Below are positions 36,796-47,179 of a DNA stretch of 64,000 bases, in pieces; position 1 is the stretch's first letter, and each line of letters begins with the position of its first letter. The notes beneath the pieces were generated by a model. That model did no database searches and was not told the origin of the DNA. It worked only from the letters and a program-made list of their open reading frames with translations. Location: positions 12,510,700 through 12,574,699 of the forward strand of contig CM019822.1 in the NCBI GenBank assembly GCA_009763385.1, in the 5' to 3' direction. The position numbers and the translations under genes were made by a program. This stretch comes from Coix lacryma-jobi var. lacryma-jobi (taxonomy: Eukaryota > Streptophyta > Magnoliopsida > Poales > Poaceae).

Positions 36796-36831
36796 CACTA
36801 CCTCAAAAAAGCTCTGTAAGTACGAGGCCCC

Positions 36832-37130
36832 TTTCACTGTAGGGGCGGCTGGTGTTGGAGCCGCACTTATAGTGGCGTGTTGGTGCACATCGTTACCGGC
36901 CGCTCCTACAGAACACTATAGGGGCGGCTGGTGATTGAACCGCCCCTGCAGTGGAGCACTGTAGGGGCGGCTCAATCACCAGCCGCCCCTACAGTGGCAC
37001 TTCACTGTAGGGGCGGCTGGTGATTGAGCCGCTCCTACAGTGCTCCACTATAGGGGCGGCTGGTGATTGAGCCGCCCCTACAGTGGAGCACTGTAGGGGG
37101 GCTCAATCACCAGCCGTCCCTACAGTGGAC
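36832..37130. repeat. CACTA left subterminal hairpin repeats
   Basis: Six units of about 40 bp of the form CACTGTAGGGGCGG ... CCGCCCCTACAGTG around a core ggtgattgag or its complement, each able to fold on itself. Weaker units follow at 37555-37695, where arms read catttgtaag and cttacaaatg. Confidence 0.9.
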
Positions 37131-37719
37131 ATCCCCTTCTTCCACCTCGGAACACACTTTTCTGTCCAAGAAAAAAAAAGGTTGGGAGGCCATGCACATC
37201 GTTTGTAGGTACCAACATCATGCACATCGTTTGTAGGTACCAACATCATGCACAGTACCAAAGTTGTAGGTACCAACATCATGCATATCGTTTGTATAGC
37301 CATCCCTTCATTTGATACTTTTTATATGATCTACAATTTTTATTTTGATTATTCCTTCATTTAACACTGTTGTAGCACACATTTTCCACATCTACTTTGT
37401 TGAAATCAAGCATTCGATCTGCCATTTGACGGCCCAGATTGCTCAGAGCTAATTTCGCCAGAAGCCGCTTCTCGTGGTTCACTTCATTTTCTACGGCTTT
37501 TTTTAGTTTCCTTTGGCTTCAGGCTGGGCACATTTACACCGAAACCTGAACACCGAACAGTGGGCATTTGTAAGAGCGGTTCAATCACCAACCGCCCTTA
37601 CAAATGTCCACTGTAAGGTGGCTCAATCACCAACTGCCCTTACAGTGGGATCATTTGTAAGGGCGGTTCAATCATCAACCGCTCTTACAGTGGATTCGTT
37701 CACAAATCTCACTTAAACC

Positions 37720-39095
37720 CTATAAGAGATGTGTCCAATTGTGAAGCATTTACAATGTCACTTTGTTCAAATTGTTTCATATTTTTTCTTGGAGTTTCGG
37801 CGGCCAATACATGTCACCACACAAAAATTTAGGATTTTTTAAAAAACTATTGAATTACTGATTTTTTTTAAAGTTCTAGGAATTTTAAAGCTCGGCAGCT
37901 CGTAGATGAAATTTGGGACACTAAATGACCTCTAATGAGAAAGTGTTGAGTACCAAAGTTATATATAGCAACGTCATGCACATCTTTTGTATAGGCCATC
38001 CCTTCATTTGGTGCGTTTTTATATGGGCAAAGATTTGAAATTCAAATTTTGAGAGAGTTTTATGCTGCTAAGTGATTTAAATATGACCCTTATGAAAAAG
38101 TTTTGAATACCAAAGTTGAAGGGAACAACATGATCTACAACTTTTGTTTTGGCTATTCCTTCATTTAACACTGTCGTAGCACGCACTGTTCACATCTACT
38201 CCAATTTTTCACAGAACTCACTTAAACTCCATAAGATATGTGCCCACTTGTGAAACATATACAATGACACTATGTTGAAATCATTTCATAATTTTTCTTG
38301 GAGTTTAGGTGGCCAAGACATGTCACCACTCCAAATTTTAGGATTTTTCAAAAAACTATTGAATTACTGATTTTTTTAAGTTCTAGGAGTTTTAAAGCCT
38401 GATAGCTCGTAGATGAAATTTAGGACAATAAATGACCTCTAATGAGGAAGTATTGAGTAACAAAGTTGTAAGTAGCAACATCATACACATCTTTTGTATA
38501 GGACATTCCTTTACTTGACGCTTTTTATATGATCAAAGATTTGAAATTCAAACTTTGAGAGAGTTTTATGCCGCTAAGGGGTTTAAAAGTGACCCTTATG
38601 AAAAAGTTTTGAATAGCAAAGTTCAAGGGGACAACATGATCTACAACTTTTATTTTGGTCATTCCTTCATTTAACACTATCATAGCACGCACTGTCCACA
38701 TCTACTCCAAACTTTCACAAAACTCACTTAAACACTATAAAAGATGTGCCCACTTGTGAAACATCTACGATGCCACTATGTTGATATCATTTCATATTTT
38801 TTCCTAGAGTTTAACTGGCTAAGATATGTCACCACACCAAATTTGAGGATTTTTTGAAAAACTATTGAATTACTAATTTTTTTTAAGTTCTAGGAGTTTT
38901 AAAGCCCGGCGACTCGCAGATGAAATTTGGAATACTTAATGACTTCTAATGAGGAAGTGTTGAGTAACAAAGTTGTAGGTAGCAACATCATACACATCTT
39001 TTATATAGGTCATCCCTTCATTTGGTGATTTTTATATAGGCAAAGATTTAAAATTTAAATTTTGAGAGAGTTTTATGCTGCTAAGTGATTTAAAT
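37720..39095. repeat. 507 bp tandem repeat, about 2.7 units
   Basis: The phrase gatgaaattt starts at 37905, 38412 and 38919, giving two exact 507 bp steps. The third unit stops near 39095. A shortened, earlier relative lies at 37255-37400. The units are AT-rich and non-coding. Confidence 0.88.
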
Positions 39096-41610
39096 TTCCT
39101 ATATATATTTATATTATCCTATATATCTAATTTTTTATGTAATGAAAAAATATTGAAAAAAATAGATATATATTATCCTATATATCTAATATAGATATTA
39201 ATCCTATATATATTATCCTATAATTTTTTTATACTCATATAAACAATACTAACAAAAAAAAAGAAAACTCACGCAATCTCTCTCCCTATCGGCAAAAAAA
39301 ACGTCGTCCTTTTTCTCTTCCCGTCTCCCTCGGCACGCACACACGCATCTCTCCCCATCCTCTCTCGCTGTCTCGGTCTCTCCCGAGGCGGCGGCCGCAC
39401 CACCCGCTGCTAGCTCACCGGCACCTCCTCCCCCTTCCTCCCCCGTGCGGTTGGGTCTCTTCCTCTGTGCCCCCTCGCTGCACAGGCGGGGCGACGGCGG
39501 CTCTCCAGCGCGGCGCCGGCGCCGACCTAGGGTTTCAGCAGCGTGGGCGGCGCGGCTCGGCCCCTCTAGCAACGGCCCCTCCAGCGCGGCTCGGCCTAAT
39601 CCTCGGATTCACTAATGCCTCCTCCCACCGCCGCATGCCGCACACGCGTATTCCCGGCGGCTCGGCCCCTTCCGCACACGCCACACGCGTATTTCTCGGA
39701 TATTTCAATTTATTTCAAATGGGTCTGATTATTACCTTGCATTTGGGTCTGAACTACAGTGACAACTTCGATTATTAGGCATTAGTGAATCCGAGGATTT
39801 TTCAGTTTATTTGCAATGAATAACCGTTTCTTTGTATTTCAGTCAGGAATTACAGTGAGAGCTTCGATTATTAGGCATCACTGAATCGTAAGCGTCAAGA
39901 ACCACCATGCATCCTTCATGACCTGCAACATTAATATGTTCTTAAAACACTATGACAAAACATTTGTTTTTGTTCTCACATTTTTTCCACACTGTTTGGT
40001 ATTCAGTTACTTGTTTTAATATGTTCTTAAAACACTATGACAAAACATCGTATGCATTACCAGGCAGCTCAAAGGCTCATATTCATCTTATCCTCTTTTT
40101 TAATCAAAAACCAGAGTACATCGGGATGATAGGATCAAATATTCCTATTTCCTACCGAATGACTTATGTATTATCCAGATCCGGAGTTCTTTTAATCTTT
40201 TTGCAGGCAATTTGTCAACTCGGAACCGGTCTGCTAATTATTTACTCGAGTTTGATACTAATCCTTTATACACCTATTGTGTGTTGCAGTGTTGACAACC
40301 CATGCAAGAACAACAGTTGCCATTTCAACTGACTCGGTACAAAATGTGTAATATTTTTACCCAAAGCCACCTTTCTCTTCTGTGATGTTACCTATTGCTA
40401 TTTGTTGCATTTTGAGGTTTTACCATCAGTGTCAGCATTTAAATCTCTAGCTGCAGATATGATATGATTTTAAATTCACTTACAAATGTTTTCACTGAAT
40501 CCAAACACTCTGAGCCACTATTTTTACACCACATTATTTTGGATGCCCGAATCATACATGTATATGAACATACATCCTGGGCTACATATCAGATATCTTG
40601 CCACGCTGTGCACGAACCTAAAACTACCTACTTTTCTCTCATTTATCTATACGTGACCTCCTAAGAATATATTGTTGTTTCCTACACTTAAATCTGTTTT
40701 TTTTAACATAACATCACTACGTGTGCGACAGTGGCGGACCATGCCTTCCATATGTTTTGATGCCTGCTGTGTTCTTCCAGTTCATACATCAACATTGTTT
40801 CGCTTTTCATTTTTAAATCAGTGGCATACGGTCCAAGAATAGCCTACTCCCTGAGGTGACAGATTATTTAGTTGTGTTTTCAGTACTACTACAATTGCTC
40901 CTCTATGAAATCATTGACAACAACGTACCAGCTTCAAATCATCTCCAAAGATATCATTCCAGTTTTTCAAGACATTGCTTTGCTTAGATTGCCGTACAAC
41001 TGCAAATCATTAGAGTTTATAAGTTGCCTAATTACCATGCTTTCTTCAGTATATGCTTATTTATATGCTTGTTGGAGTTAGATTTTTTATTTCTCTTCTT
41101 TTGTTTAAATAAACATGCCATTTTTGGTCTGAATATGCAGTCACTTTATTCATTGTTATTTTTGGCTCACGTAACCGGCAGGAGGTCTCGAAGATTACAA
41201 GTGCCTTGGACACACATAGCTCCGAAATTGCTGACTGGGACCTTGGTGCCGAAATTCAATGCAGGAAAGAAATGCCATGGATGGTTCGGTATGAGACCTT
41301 TCTTGAAAGACAAATATTTCCTTGAAGATTTGTGGCTAAGATCAGGATTACTCTCTCTTTCATTAAATGAGTATCATTGTCAGTTTGAGCAAGCAAATTA
41401 CCTGTTGACTCAACATAATGATTGATTGTACAATATGTGACTGAAAGACTATTTAAAGAAATTAAGAACCAATTTCCACCTGAAACCATTACCTTTTATA
41501 CCATGTTTTAATGGAGTTGGTCCCTTTGTTGCAGTAACAGTGTTTATAAATTCTAATATTATTCCACTGTTCTAAAAAGTACACTTAGCTCACTAGTCTG
41601 CGCAACTGCG
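39096..41610 (+). other. CACTA interior: leader-like GC segment and AT-rich gene-like DNA
   Basis: 39270-39540 is a CT-rich, GC-rich stretch like a grass 5' UTR, ending in cctagggtttcagcag. AT-rich sequence follows with pyrimidine-tract/AG boundaries, and a short frame near 41180-41425 (VPKFNAGKKCHGWFG). This looks like a captured host gene or remnants of the element's own genes, but I recognise no protein. The strand is inferred from the leader-like segment only. Confidence 0.35.
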
Positions 41611-41611
41611 T

Positions 41612-41613
<2 letters not shown>

Positions 41614-41651
<38 letters not shown>
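41614..41651. repeat. (TA)n microsatellite
   Basis: About 19 TA units. Confidence 0.95.
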
Positions 41652-41652
<1 letters not shown>

Positions 41653-42358
41653 TGTGTTTTCAACCGGTGATGGAACCGCCCTTACAAATGCATTTTGATT
41701 TCTAAACAAATTCCAAGACCTTTGCGATGTTCTGATCTGAAACTAGACTGAAATTGGTATATTTTATCTTTTACTTTTTATGTTACTGGGTGCCTTGGAG
41801 AGTCTAAATTGAAAGCGCAAAATCTCTCTTGCTAATTTTTTTAATTGAGATCTGACAATGTCACAGAAACAGTTGGTGGGCAACCAATTTAGAAACATTA
41901 TCTGAGTACCAAATGAGGTGGTTAATTTGCTATTGGCTACTGGTTTGTTTTCTTTCCTCTCACTGATGATGTTGTAATATTAGTAGAACTTAAGTGCGAG
42001 AATAAACAAGTAATGGCAGAATTGTTCATGTTAATACAATCTAGCGTACTTCTATATATAAGCATGTGTGCTCTTCCCATGCTTTCAGATACTCCCTCCT
42101 TCCCAAATTAGTTGGTCATTTGGCATCTCATAGGGCTTCTCTTAGTTTTATAAGAGTTTTTCTCCAGTTTACAAAAGCCTGAAGGTGGTACACTATGCAA
42201 GGACTTGTACATTCATAGTTTCAAAATGACAATGTCGATTATTGATTTGAAAACCTGGGGTCATCTTTTATTCTAGAATATGGATGATGGAACTTGTATG
42301 AATGATGGAACTTTGCACTTCTCTTGTGTTTGGATTATATATATGTTGTTGTGGTTTG

Positions 42359-42361
<3 letters not shown>

Positions 42362-42438
<77 letters not shown>
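42362..42438. repeat. (TA)n microsatellite
   Basis: About 38 TA units. It produces spurious Ile-Tyr open frames. Confidence 0.95.
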
Positions 42439-42440
<2 letters not shown>

Positions 42441-42488
42441 TATGATGTGGTTTGAATTGTATAAATATTTTTTTTGCTGGAAAATGCA

Positions 42489-42775
42489 CTGTAGGGGCGG
42501 CTCTAGATTGAACCGCCCCTACAGGAATACACTGTAAGGGCGGCTCAATCTAGAGCCGCCCCTACAGTGAGAGCCATTGTAAGGGCGGCTGAAAATTGAA
42601 CCGCCCTTACAGTGGGTCCACTGTAGGGGCGGTTCAATCACCAGCCGCCCCTATAGTGGATCTCACTGTAGGGGTGGCTGCCCCAACCGCCCCTACAGTG
42701 GGGTGCACTGTAAGTACACTTTGATAGGAGCGGTTGGGCCAGCCGCCCTTACAGAGCTTCTAGAGCCGCCCCTAC
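42489..42775. repeat. CACTA right subterminal hairpin repeats
   Basis: Five to six units with CACTGTAGGGGCGG or CACTGTAAGGGCGG arms and matching complements, in the same class as the left end. Where one arm has AGG, the partner usually has CCT; where AAG, CTT. Confidence 0.9.
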
Positions 42776-42795
42776 AGAGCCCTGTTGGCATAGTG

Positions 42796-42934
42796 ACCGA
42801 TGGTGAGCTGGCACGTGTCCATGCGCTCATCAGCGGCGAGCATGGCATTGATGAGGTTTCGCATGACAGCCGTGGTGCGGACAGTGGCACATCTGGCGGC
42901 ATAGCGCCACCATGCCCACCCACAGCCACATCAA
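42796..42934 (-). pseudogene. Caffeoyl-CoA O-methyltransferase-like gene, C-terminal exon fragment
   Basis: On the minus strand one frame reads GGAMPPDVPLSAP, then after a frame change VMRNLINAMLAADERMDTC, QLTIG, running into DGVTICRRLV at 36760. This resembles the end of CCoAOMT-type methyltransferases, which methylate caffeoyl-CoA or flavonoids in lignin and tricin synthesis. Only some 50 C-terminal residues are present. The frame breaks near 42865, a MITE follows at 42935, and CACTA splits the exon. It is a dead fragment, not a working gene. An alternative is a fragment carried here by a transposon. Confidence 0.65.
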
Positions 42935-43173
42935 GGCCTTGTTAGTTTCCCCAACTTCCCCCAAATATTTCTAGATTTCCCGTCACATTAATCTTTAGTT
43001 GTATGCATGGAGCATTAAATGTAGGTAGAAAAATAATTGATTGTACTTTTAGTATCTACATGTCAAGACGAATCTTTTGAGTCTAGATAGTCTATGTTTG
43101 GACAAAGTTTGTCAAGTAACAACGAAAGTGCTACAGTGCAGAATCCAAATATTTCTCGGAACTAAACAAGCCC
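42935..43173. mobile_element. MITE, 239 bp, Tourist-like
   Basis: The ends GGCCTTGTTAGTTTCC and GGAACTAAACAAGCCC are inverted copies with few mismatches. Flanks are CAA (42932-42934) and TAA (43174-43176), close to the TWA duplication of PIF/Harbinger MITEs. The interior phrase agacgaatcttttgagtcta is common in grass MITEs of this class. No coding capacity. Confidence 0.75.
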
Positions 43174-43345
43174 TAAGGATGACAATCTTATCGCGGGTAC
43201 GAATACCCGCGGGTTTCGTACCCGATGGGTGCGGGTATGGATATGAAAGTTTACCCATAAGTACATGAGGGTCGGGTACCCGCAATATGCGGGTAGGGTG
43301 CGGGTATCAACTTTTACCCGTGGGTACCTGATGAATACCCGCAAT
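43174..43345. mobile_element. hAT-like terminal fragment with GGGTACCCGC repeats
   Basis: It begins taaggatgacaat and is followed by many copies of cgggta, tacccgc and gggtacccgc. This is the style of hAT-type element ends in plants (start TAGGGATGACAAT). No opposite end was found, so it is a fragment. The assignment to hAT is tentative. Confidence 0.45.
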
Positions 43346-43590
43346 TTGATAATATATATAAATATTTATCATTTATGATATATAAATATCATGTTGACTA
43401 CCTCATTTAATATAAAATTATATCATATACATAGCATGTTGAGTAGTAAAGACGATATTTTTTATAGATGGCTAAATAAAAGTGATTATGTGAGCTATTA
43501 ATTTATTACTGTAGTTCGTGTAATTTTTTATGTCATCTGTATCAGCATGAATGTTTGAATTATGCATAATCTATGTGCGGATACATGAGT
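43346..43590. other. AT-rich sequence, nothing recognised
   Basis: AT-rich with several atataaat runs. It may continue the hAT-like fragment. The start of the copia 5' LTR lies somewhere between here and about 43620. Confidence 0.4.
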
Positions 43591-43599
43591 GTATGCCGA

Positions 43600-44392
43600 G
43601 TCTCGAGTGATGAGTGATTGTCAACGGGTTTGATCGCATGTTCTTTGGCTTGTGTTATGCAGGTGTCGAGCACGGAGACAGTGATCGAGGGCAAGGTGAA
43701 GGTCAAGTAGAGACGTGTCGTGCCGACGGACCGGGAGCGGTGAAGGGCAGACGTGAGGCTTGGACTGAGGGACCGGTGGCCTGAGGATCAGCTGTGGTGG
43801 CTGGCAGCCTGAGACAGCGACGAGCGAAGACTTGCGGGGCATGGTGTTGCCTGGGTCGAGGACCTGGGGACACGTGTCGGTGGACGGGGTGCACGGGCGG
43901 TGCATCCCCTCTACAGCTCCGGTTTGGTGGTTGAGCCATAGAAAAACCACCGGGTGGACGGTTTCTAGGTTTGGGCCTCAAAACCTGGGTGTTGCGGGTT
44001 TGCCGAGTTTGGGCCTCAAAACTCAGGCTGAGGACGGTTTCCAGGTTTGGGCCTCAAAACCTGGGCGCTGGCAGGTTTCCTGGTTTCGGCCTCAAAACCA
44101 GGGGATGGACTTGGAGGCTGGTTTCCCGGTTTGGGCCTCAAAACCGGGGGTTGGCGTGAAAGCCTGGTTTCCCGGTTTCGGCCACAAAACCGGGGGTGTA
44201 GAGCGAGGGCGACACGTGGCGGCAATCGGGAGGTTGCGTCGAGGCAACGCTATGAGTTGTGCGGGCGTGGCCGTCGGATCACCACCTACCTTGAGTTGGT
44301 CCAGAATAACCCTAGGATTTAGCTGGTTCGCTCTGTAATTAGAGAGGGGTAGAGTAGGAATTAGAATTAGGATAAGTAGAGGGAGACACCCT
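43600..44392 (+). repeat. Copia 5' LTR, first part
   Basis: Joined at the ACCCT duplication to 56403-57661. It includes the six-hairpin array at 43960-44200 and a sequence typical of transcribed LTR. The exact TG start could not be fixed because the 3' LTR is outside the window. Confidence 0.6.
43960..44200 (+). repeat. Six covarying hairpins with GGCCTCA loop
   Basis: Stems at 43967/43981, 44005/44019, 44041/44057, 44079/44095, 44125/44141 and 44171/44187. Arms are AGGTTT/AAACCT, GAGTTT/AAACTC, CCAGGTTT/AAACCTGG, CCTGGTTT/AAACCAGG and twice CCCGGTTT/AAACCGGG, with a near-constant loop (gggcctca or cggcctca). The arms differ between units but always stay complementary. Confidence 0.88.
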
Positions 44393-45788
44393 TGTTGGCA
44401 CCAAAAGTGGCGCACTGTGCCAATCACACAGCAAGCCGGAGAAGCTGGCTTCAATCGTGGCCCGGGTGCTCGGAAGTCCGGTGCGTGCCAGTCAGTTTGC
44501 CCTGCAACTAACAAGGGAGATAAACTGTTAAATACAAAGCTGGAACATGTCGGGTATGACCAGACAGTTCCAAAATATACGGCCCTGAAGCCACTTACGA
44601 CGACATATAGCTATGAAAGCTATCTGTCAACAGGTTTAAAGATTATTCGGCAATATGAACAGAGTTACGTGAATAACAGGTTGCCGAACACGTTTGCATA
44701 AAAATCGTACTTGCGTGATGTATTGGATATAAGTTAAAACTTAACCAATCTCGATTGTACAACCGAGTTGGGATCCATGGAGGTTGAACATACAAACTAA
44801 GCATGACTAAGCTAATCTAAAGCCTGCGCCTGCCGCACGACACCTAGCCTTGTCATAGATCAAACACACTTAACATGCATGAACCCTCACCACGTGGCAA
44901 TCCAGATACGATCCGATCGGCTATTACGAACAATAGATCCACTGCATAAAAGACCTTTCAATAATAAACGTGAAAGAACAGAGCAGATCTGTAAAGATGA
45001 AGCCGAACCGAACGGTATCTAGATTGGGCAAAAGTGTTATGATGAGATAAACATAACAAAACATATAACACAAGGTAACTTAATGAATCTATCAGATTGC
45101 CAAATCTAACAGAGCCGATAACTATTTTTACTCATGACTCAATCCGCCGCACGATACAAGGCATAAGCAAAAACCTCCCGTCATAAGCATAAATCCGCCG
45201 CACGATACTAAGCTTAACGTACGAGACTACTTGCACCATATCTAAATCCGCCGCACGATACTAGACATGATAACAAGGTTGCCGGAACTTACGGAGGTCG
45301 ACGGATCGATGGCCCCTCTCGAAGAACACGACGACACGACTTGGACTCGAAGACGGCACGGGGCCGGGTTGGTTGTATTGATTGTGAACCCCTTTTACAA
45401 TAGCCTCAGGGTTTATATTTATACCCTGGTGTTCTCTGAGTCCTAGAAGGATACGATTACAATGATAAATTAGGAAACTATCAAAAAACATGATGCCTTT
45501 TGCTCCAAGCTTCCTTTAATAACCGGCATGCGCTAAAATGACGAGATTCCCATCGCTAAATCTTCTTGACATGCCGTATTCGTCGCAAACCGACTTGGCT
45601 TGAGGTAGCCGACCGCAGCGTCACGTTGCCGAATCCGCTCGCCGTTGACTAGTTGCTTTCACAGCCTTGCTGAATACATCGAGTTAGCCGAACGCGTCCG
45701 CCGTCTGCCGAATCCTTCAAGCGGCGGCGTTCGCCGAATCTTCATAGTGTCGGTCCACTTGTCATAGTGCGAAAACTCGGTGTTAACA
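44393..45788 (-). repeat. Tat 3' LTR, 1396 bp
   Basis: On the minus strand it starts TGTTAACACCGAG and ends TTGGTGCCAACA. TATA box TATAAATA at 45416-45423 (minus). It contains three copies of ccgccgcacgatac (45145-45260). Confidence 0.93.
45416..45423 (-). promoter_or_regulatory. TATA box in Tat 3' LTR
   Basis: TATAAATA on the minus strand, in the same context as in the other LTR (56030-56037) and in element A (12936-12943). Confidence 0.7.
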
Positions 45789-45805
45789 CATGCCCCTAAT
45801 TTTGG
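45789..45805 (-). promoter_or_regulatory. Tat polypurine tract region
   Basis: On the minus strand AAAATTAGGGGCATG precedes the 3' LTR start. It is short and mixed, but a G-run followed by CATG next to the LTR is what I would expect for this lineage. Confidence 0.5.
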
Positions 45806-45880
45806 GATAAATATTTTATTCTAAAATTCATTTTCTCCTTTTCGCACCATTGTAGAGTCTCTGGAAGCATCCGACTTCCC

Positions 45881-45939
45881 ACGTCATTAATCATCACAGC
45901 TGCCGACTCGTCTCCCGATGCACTTGAGATCCTTTAAAA
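45881..45939 (+). promoter_or_regulatory. Putative promoter of antisense gene A
   Basis: ACGTCA (45881-45886, a bZIP-type core) lies about 50 bases before TTTAAAA (45933-45939, TATA-like). A CT-rich leader (ctctctattcc, ctctcttctcttgc) follows up to the ATG at 46037. The arrangement looks like an ordinary plant promoter just inside the element from the 3' LTR. Confidence 0.4.
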
Positions 45940-46036
45940 CTTTCTCTCTATTCCATTTTGGCCTGAGCTTCCCGAATTCCTCTGTTCAGCTTCTTCATCT
46001 AGAAAAACCCTCTCTTCTCTTGCCCTGAACCGGAAA

Positions 46037-46688
46037 ATGTCTTCCCAAGCAAGCCGTTATAGTCTCGAGCTCGGCGACACCAGCACTTCTAAGAGAAGGT
46101 TGCTTCTTCTTTGATCTTTTCGCTTTGGATGTTTAGGCCTCATTTTGTTTCCTCTTCAGGAGGACTGGCGACGACCTCACCGAGGACCTGGCTCAGAAGG
46201 TCACAGATCTCCAGTCTGATCTAGGAAAGAAGAATCGGGAGATTACTCAAATCTCTCAGGAGCGCGATGCTTTTCGGGAACAAGCCATCGGTAAGCATTC
46301 CCCAACTGTCCTTTTCTTATCCCTTTCCTCTACTTGACCCCTCTTTCTTTCAGCTCTGGACACTAGGCTCCACTCCCTCGAAGCCGCTATTGCCGACCTT
46401 GCTACTTCAGCCAATGTGTCAGGCACGGTGGCTCTAAGGCAGGTGAATGAGATCAAGCGGGTCCTCCCTGACATTTCTAGGGCCGGCATGGGCTACGGCG
46501 CAGCACTTGCCTTCAATGCCGTCCGGATCCATTCTGGCGCCGACTACCGTCATTTTGACGTTTGTGAGCGAGGACTAGAATTTAGGATAGCACGTTCAGT
46601 TGAGGATATGAAGGAAGCCGGAACAGACTTGGCCGACTCTTTCGATTCTGATCTTCCGATTAGAAATAGAATGACATGGACGAACTGA
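46037..46688 (+). CDS. Antisense gene A: three-exon coiled-coil protein, 175 aa
   Basis: Exons 46037-46098, 46160-46290 and 46354-46688; introns of 61 and 63 bp with GT...AG ends and pyrimidine tracts (ttgtttcctcttcag, ctctttctttcag). The joined coding length is 528 bases, exactly 176 codons with stop TGA 46686-46688, and no single frame spans the locus without splicing. The protein starts MSSQASRYSLELGD, has a basic patch (SKRRRTGDD), then about 60 residues of heptad-rich coiled coil (DLAQKVTDLQSDLGKKNREI). The globular end has GYGAALAFNAVRIHSGADY. It lies opposite to the Tat element, between pol and the 3' LTR, upstream of gene B. Extra antisense genes are known in some Tat elements (Grande, Retand), but I do not recognise this protein. 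Function unknown. Confidence 0.7.
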
Positions 46689-46714
46689 TCCTTCATTTGT
46701 AATCGACTCTTGTT

Positions 46715-46735
46715 ATGTGAATAAGAAGCCCTTTC
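46715..46735 (+). terminator. Possible polyadenylation region of gene A
   Basis: tgttatgtgaataagaag lies some 30-45 bases after the stop. AATAAG near TTGTTATGTG is a plausible plant poly(A) signal and far-upstream element. Weak evidence. Confidence 0.3.
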
Positions 46736-47179
46736 ATCTATTTTCTTGAAATCAATCTGTGTTTGATCTTTCGGGATCAAAACGTATTCCATTCCATGTA
46801 CTTGGCCATTTGTATCTTGTAATATATCCGTATTTTGCATCCAATCGGTTACCGTCCTGATGACATCGTGTTTAACCGTGTGAACCTGTTCGGCAATCTG
46901 GCCAGTTTTTGTCCCGAACACATAAATCGGCAGTTTTGCCGAAGCCAGGCGCTCTATTCCCCGCCGAACACGTGAGTGCATTCAGACAGTTTGCACAGCC
47001 CATTACTGTAGAGGCCCATCTTGGGAAGCAGAGAAACCCCAATCCGCCGGTTGATATTCGACATAAATCGTCCCTGGAGGCCTGCCTTTTCCCCAATCTT
47101 GCATTCGCTCCTCTAGTACTCTCGCCGCCTCGGCTTCCTTGCTTGCTCCGCCCCAGAAAACCCCAACTTTCCGGGTGCA

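Larger units (their letters stand above)
36796..42795. mobile_element. CACTA (En/Spm) transposon, 6000 bp, apparently non-autonomous
   Basis: The ends are CACTACCTCAAAAAAGCTCT and, as reverse complement of the right end, CACTATGCCAACAGGGCTCT: imperfect terminal inverted repeats with CACTA at each tip. It is flanked by ACC (36793-36795 and 42796-42798), the 3 bp duplication usual for CACTA. Subterminal hairpin repeats fill 36832-37130, 37555-37695 and 42489-42775. The interior has a 507 bp tandem repeat, a GC-rich leader-like segment (39270-39680) and AT-rich, exon/intron-like sequence to about 41500. No transposase domain could be recognised, so it probably moves in trans. Confidence 0.88.

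Noticed and set aside
39249..39572. 107-codon minus-strand frame in the CACTA interior
   Set aside because: Low-complexity Gly/Glu/Arg translation of a CT-rich leader-like stretch, no motif.
42280..42537. Small membrane protein with Ile-Tyr repeats
   Set aside because: It is the translation of a (TA)n microsatellite.
43960..44200. CRISPR-like array of repeats and spacers
   Set aside because: The repeat is a short loop with changing arms, spacing is irregular, there are no cas genes and the genome is a plant.
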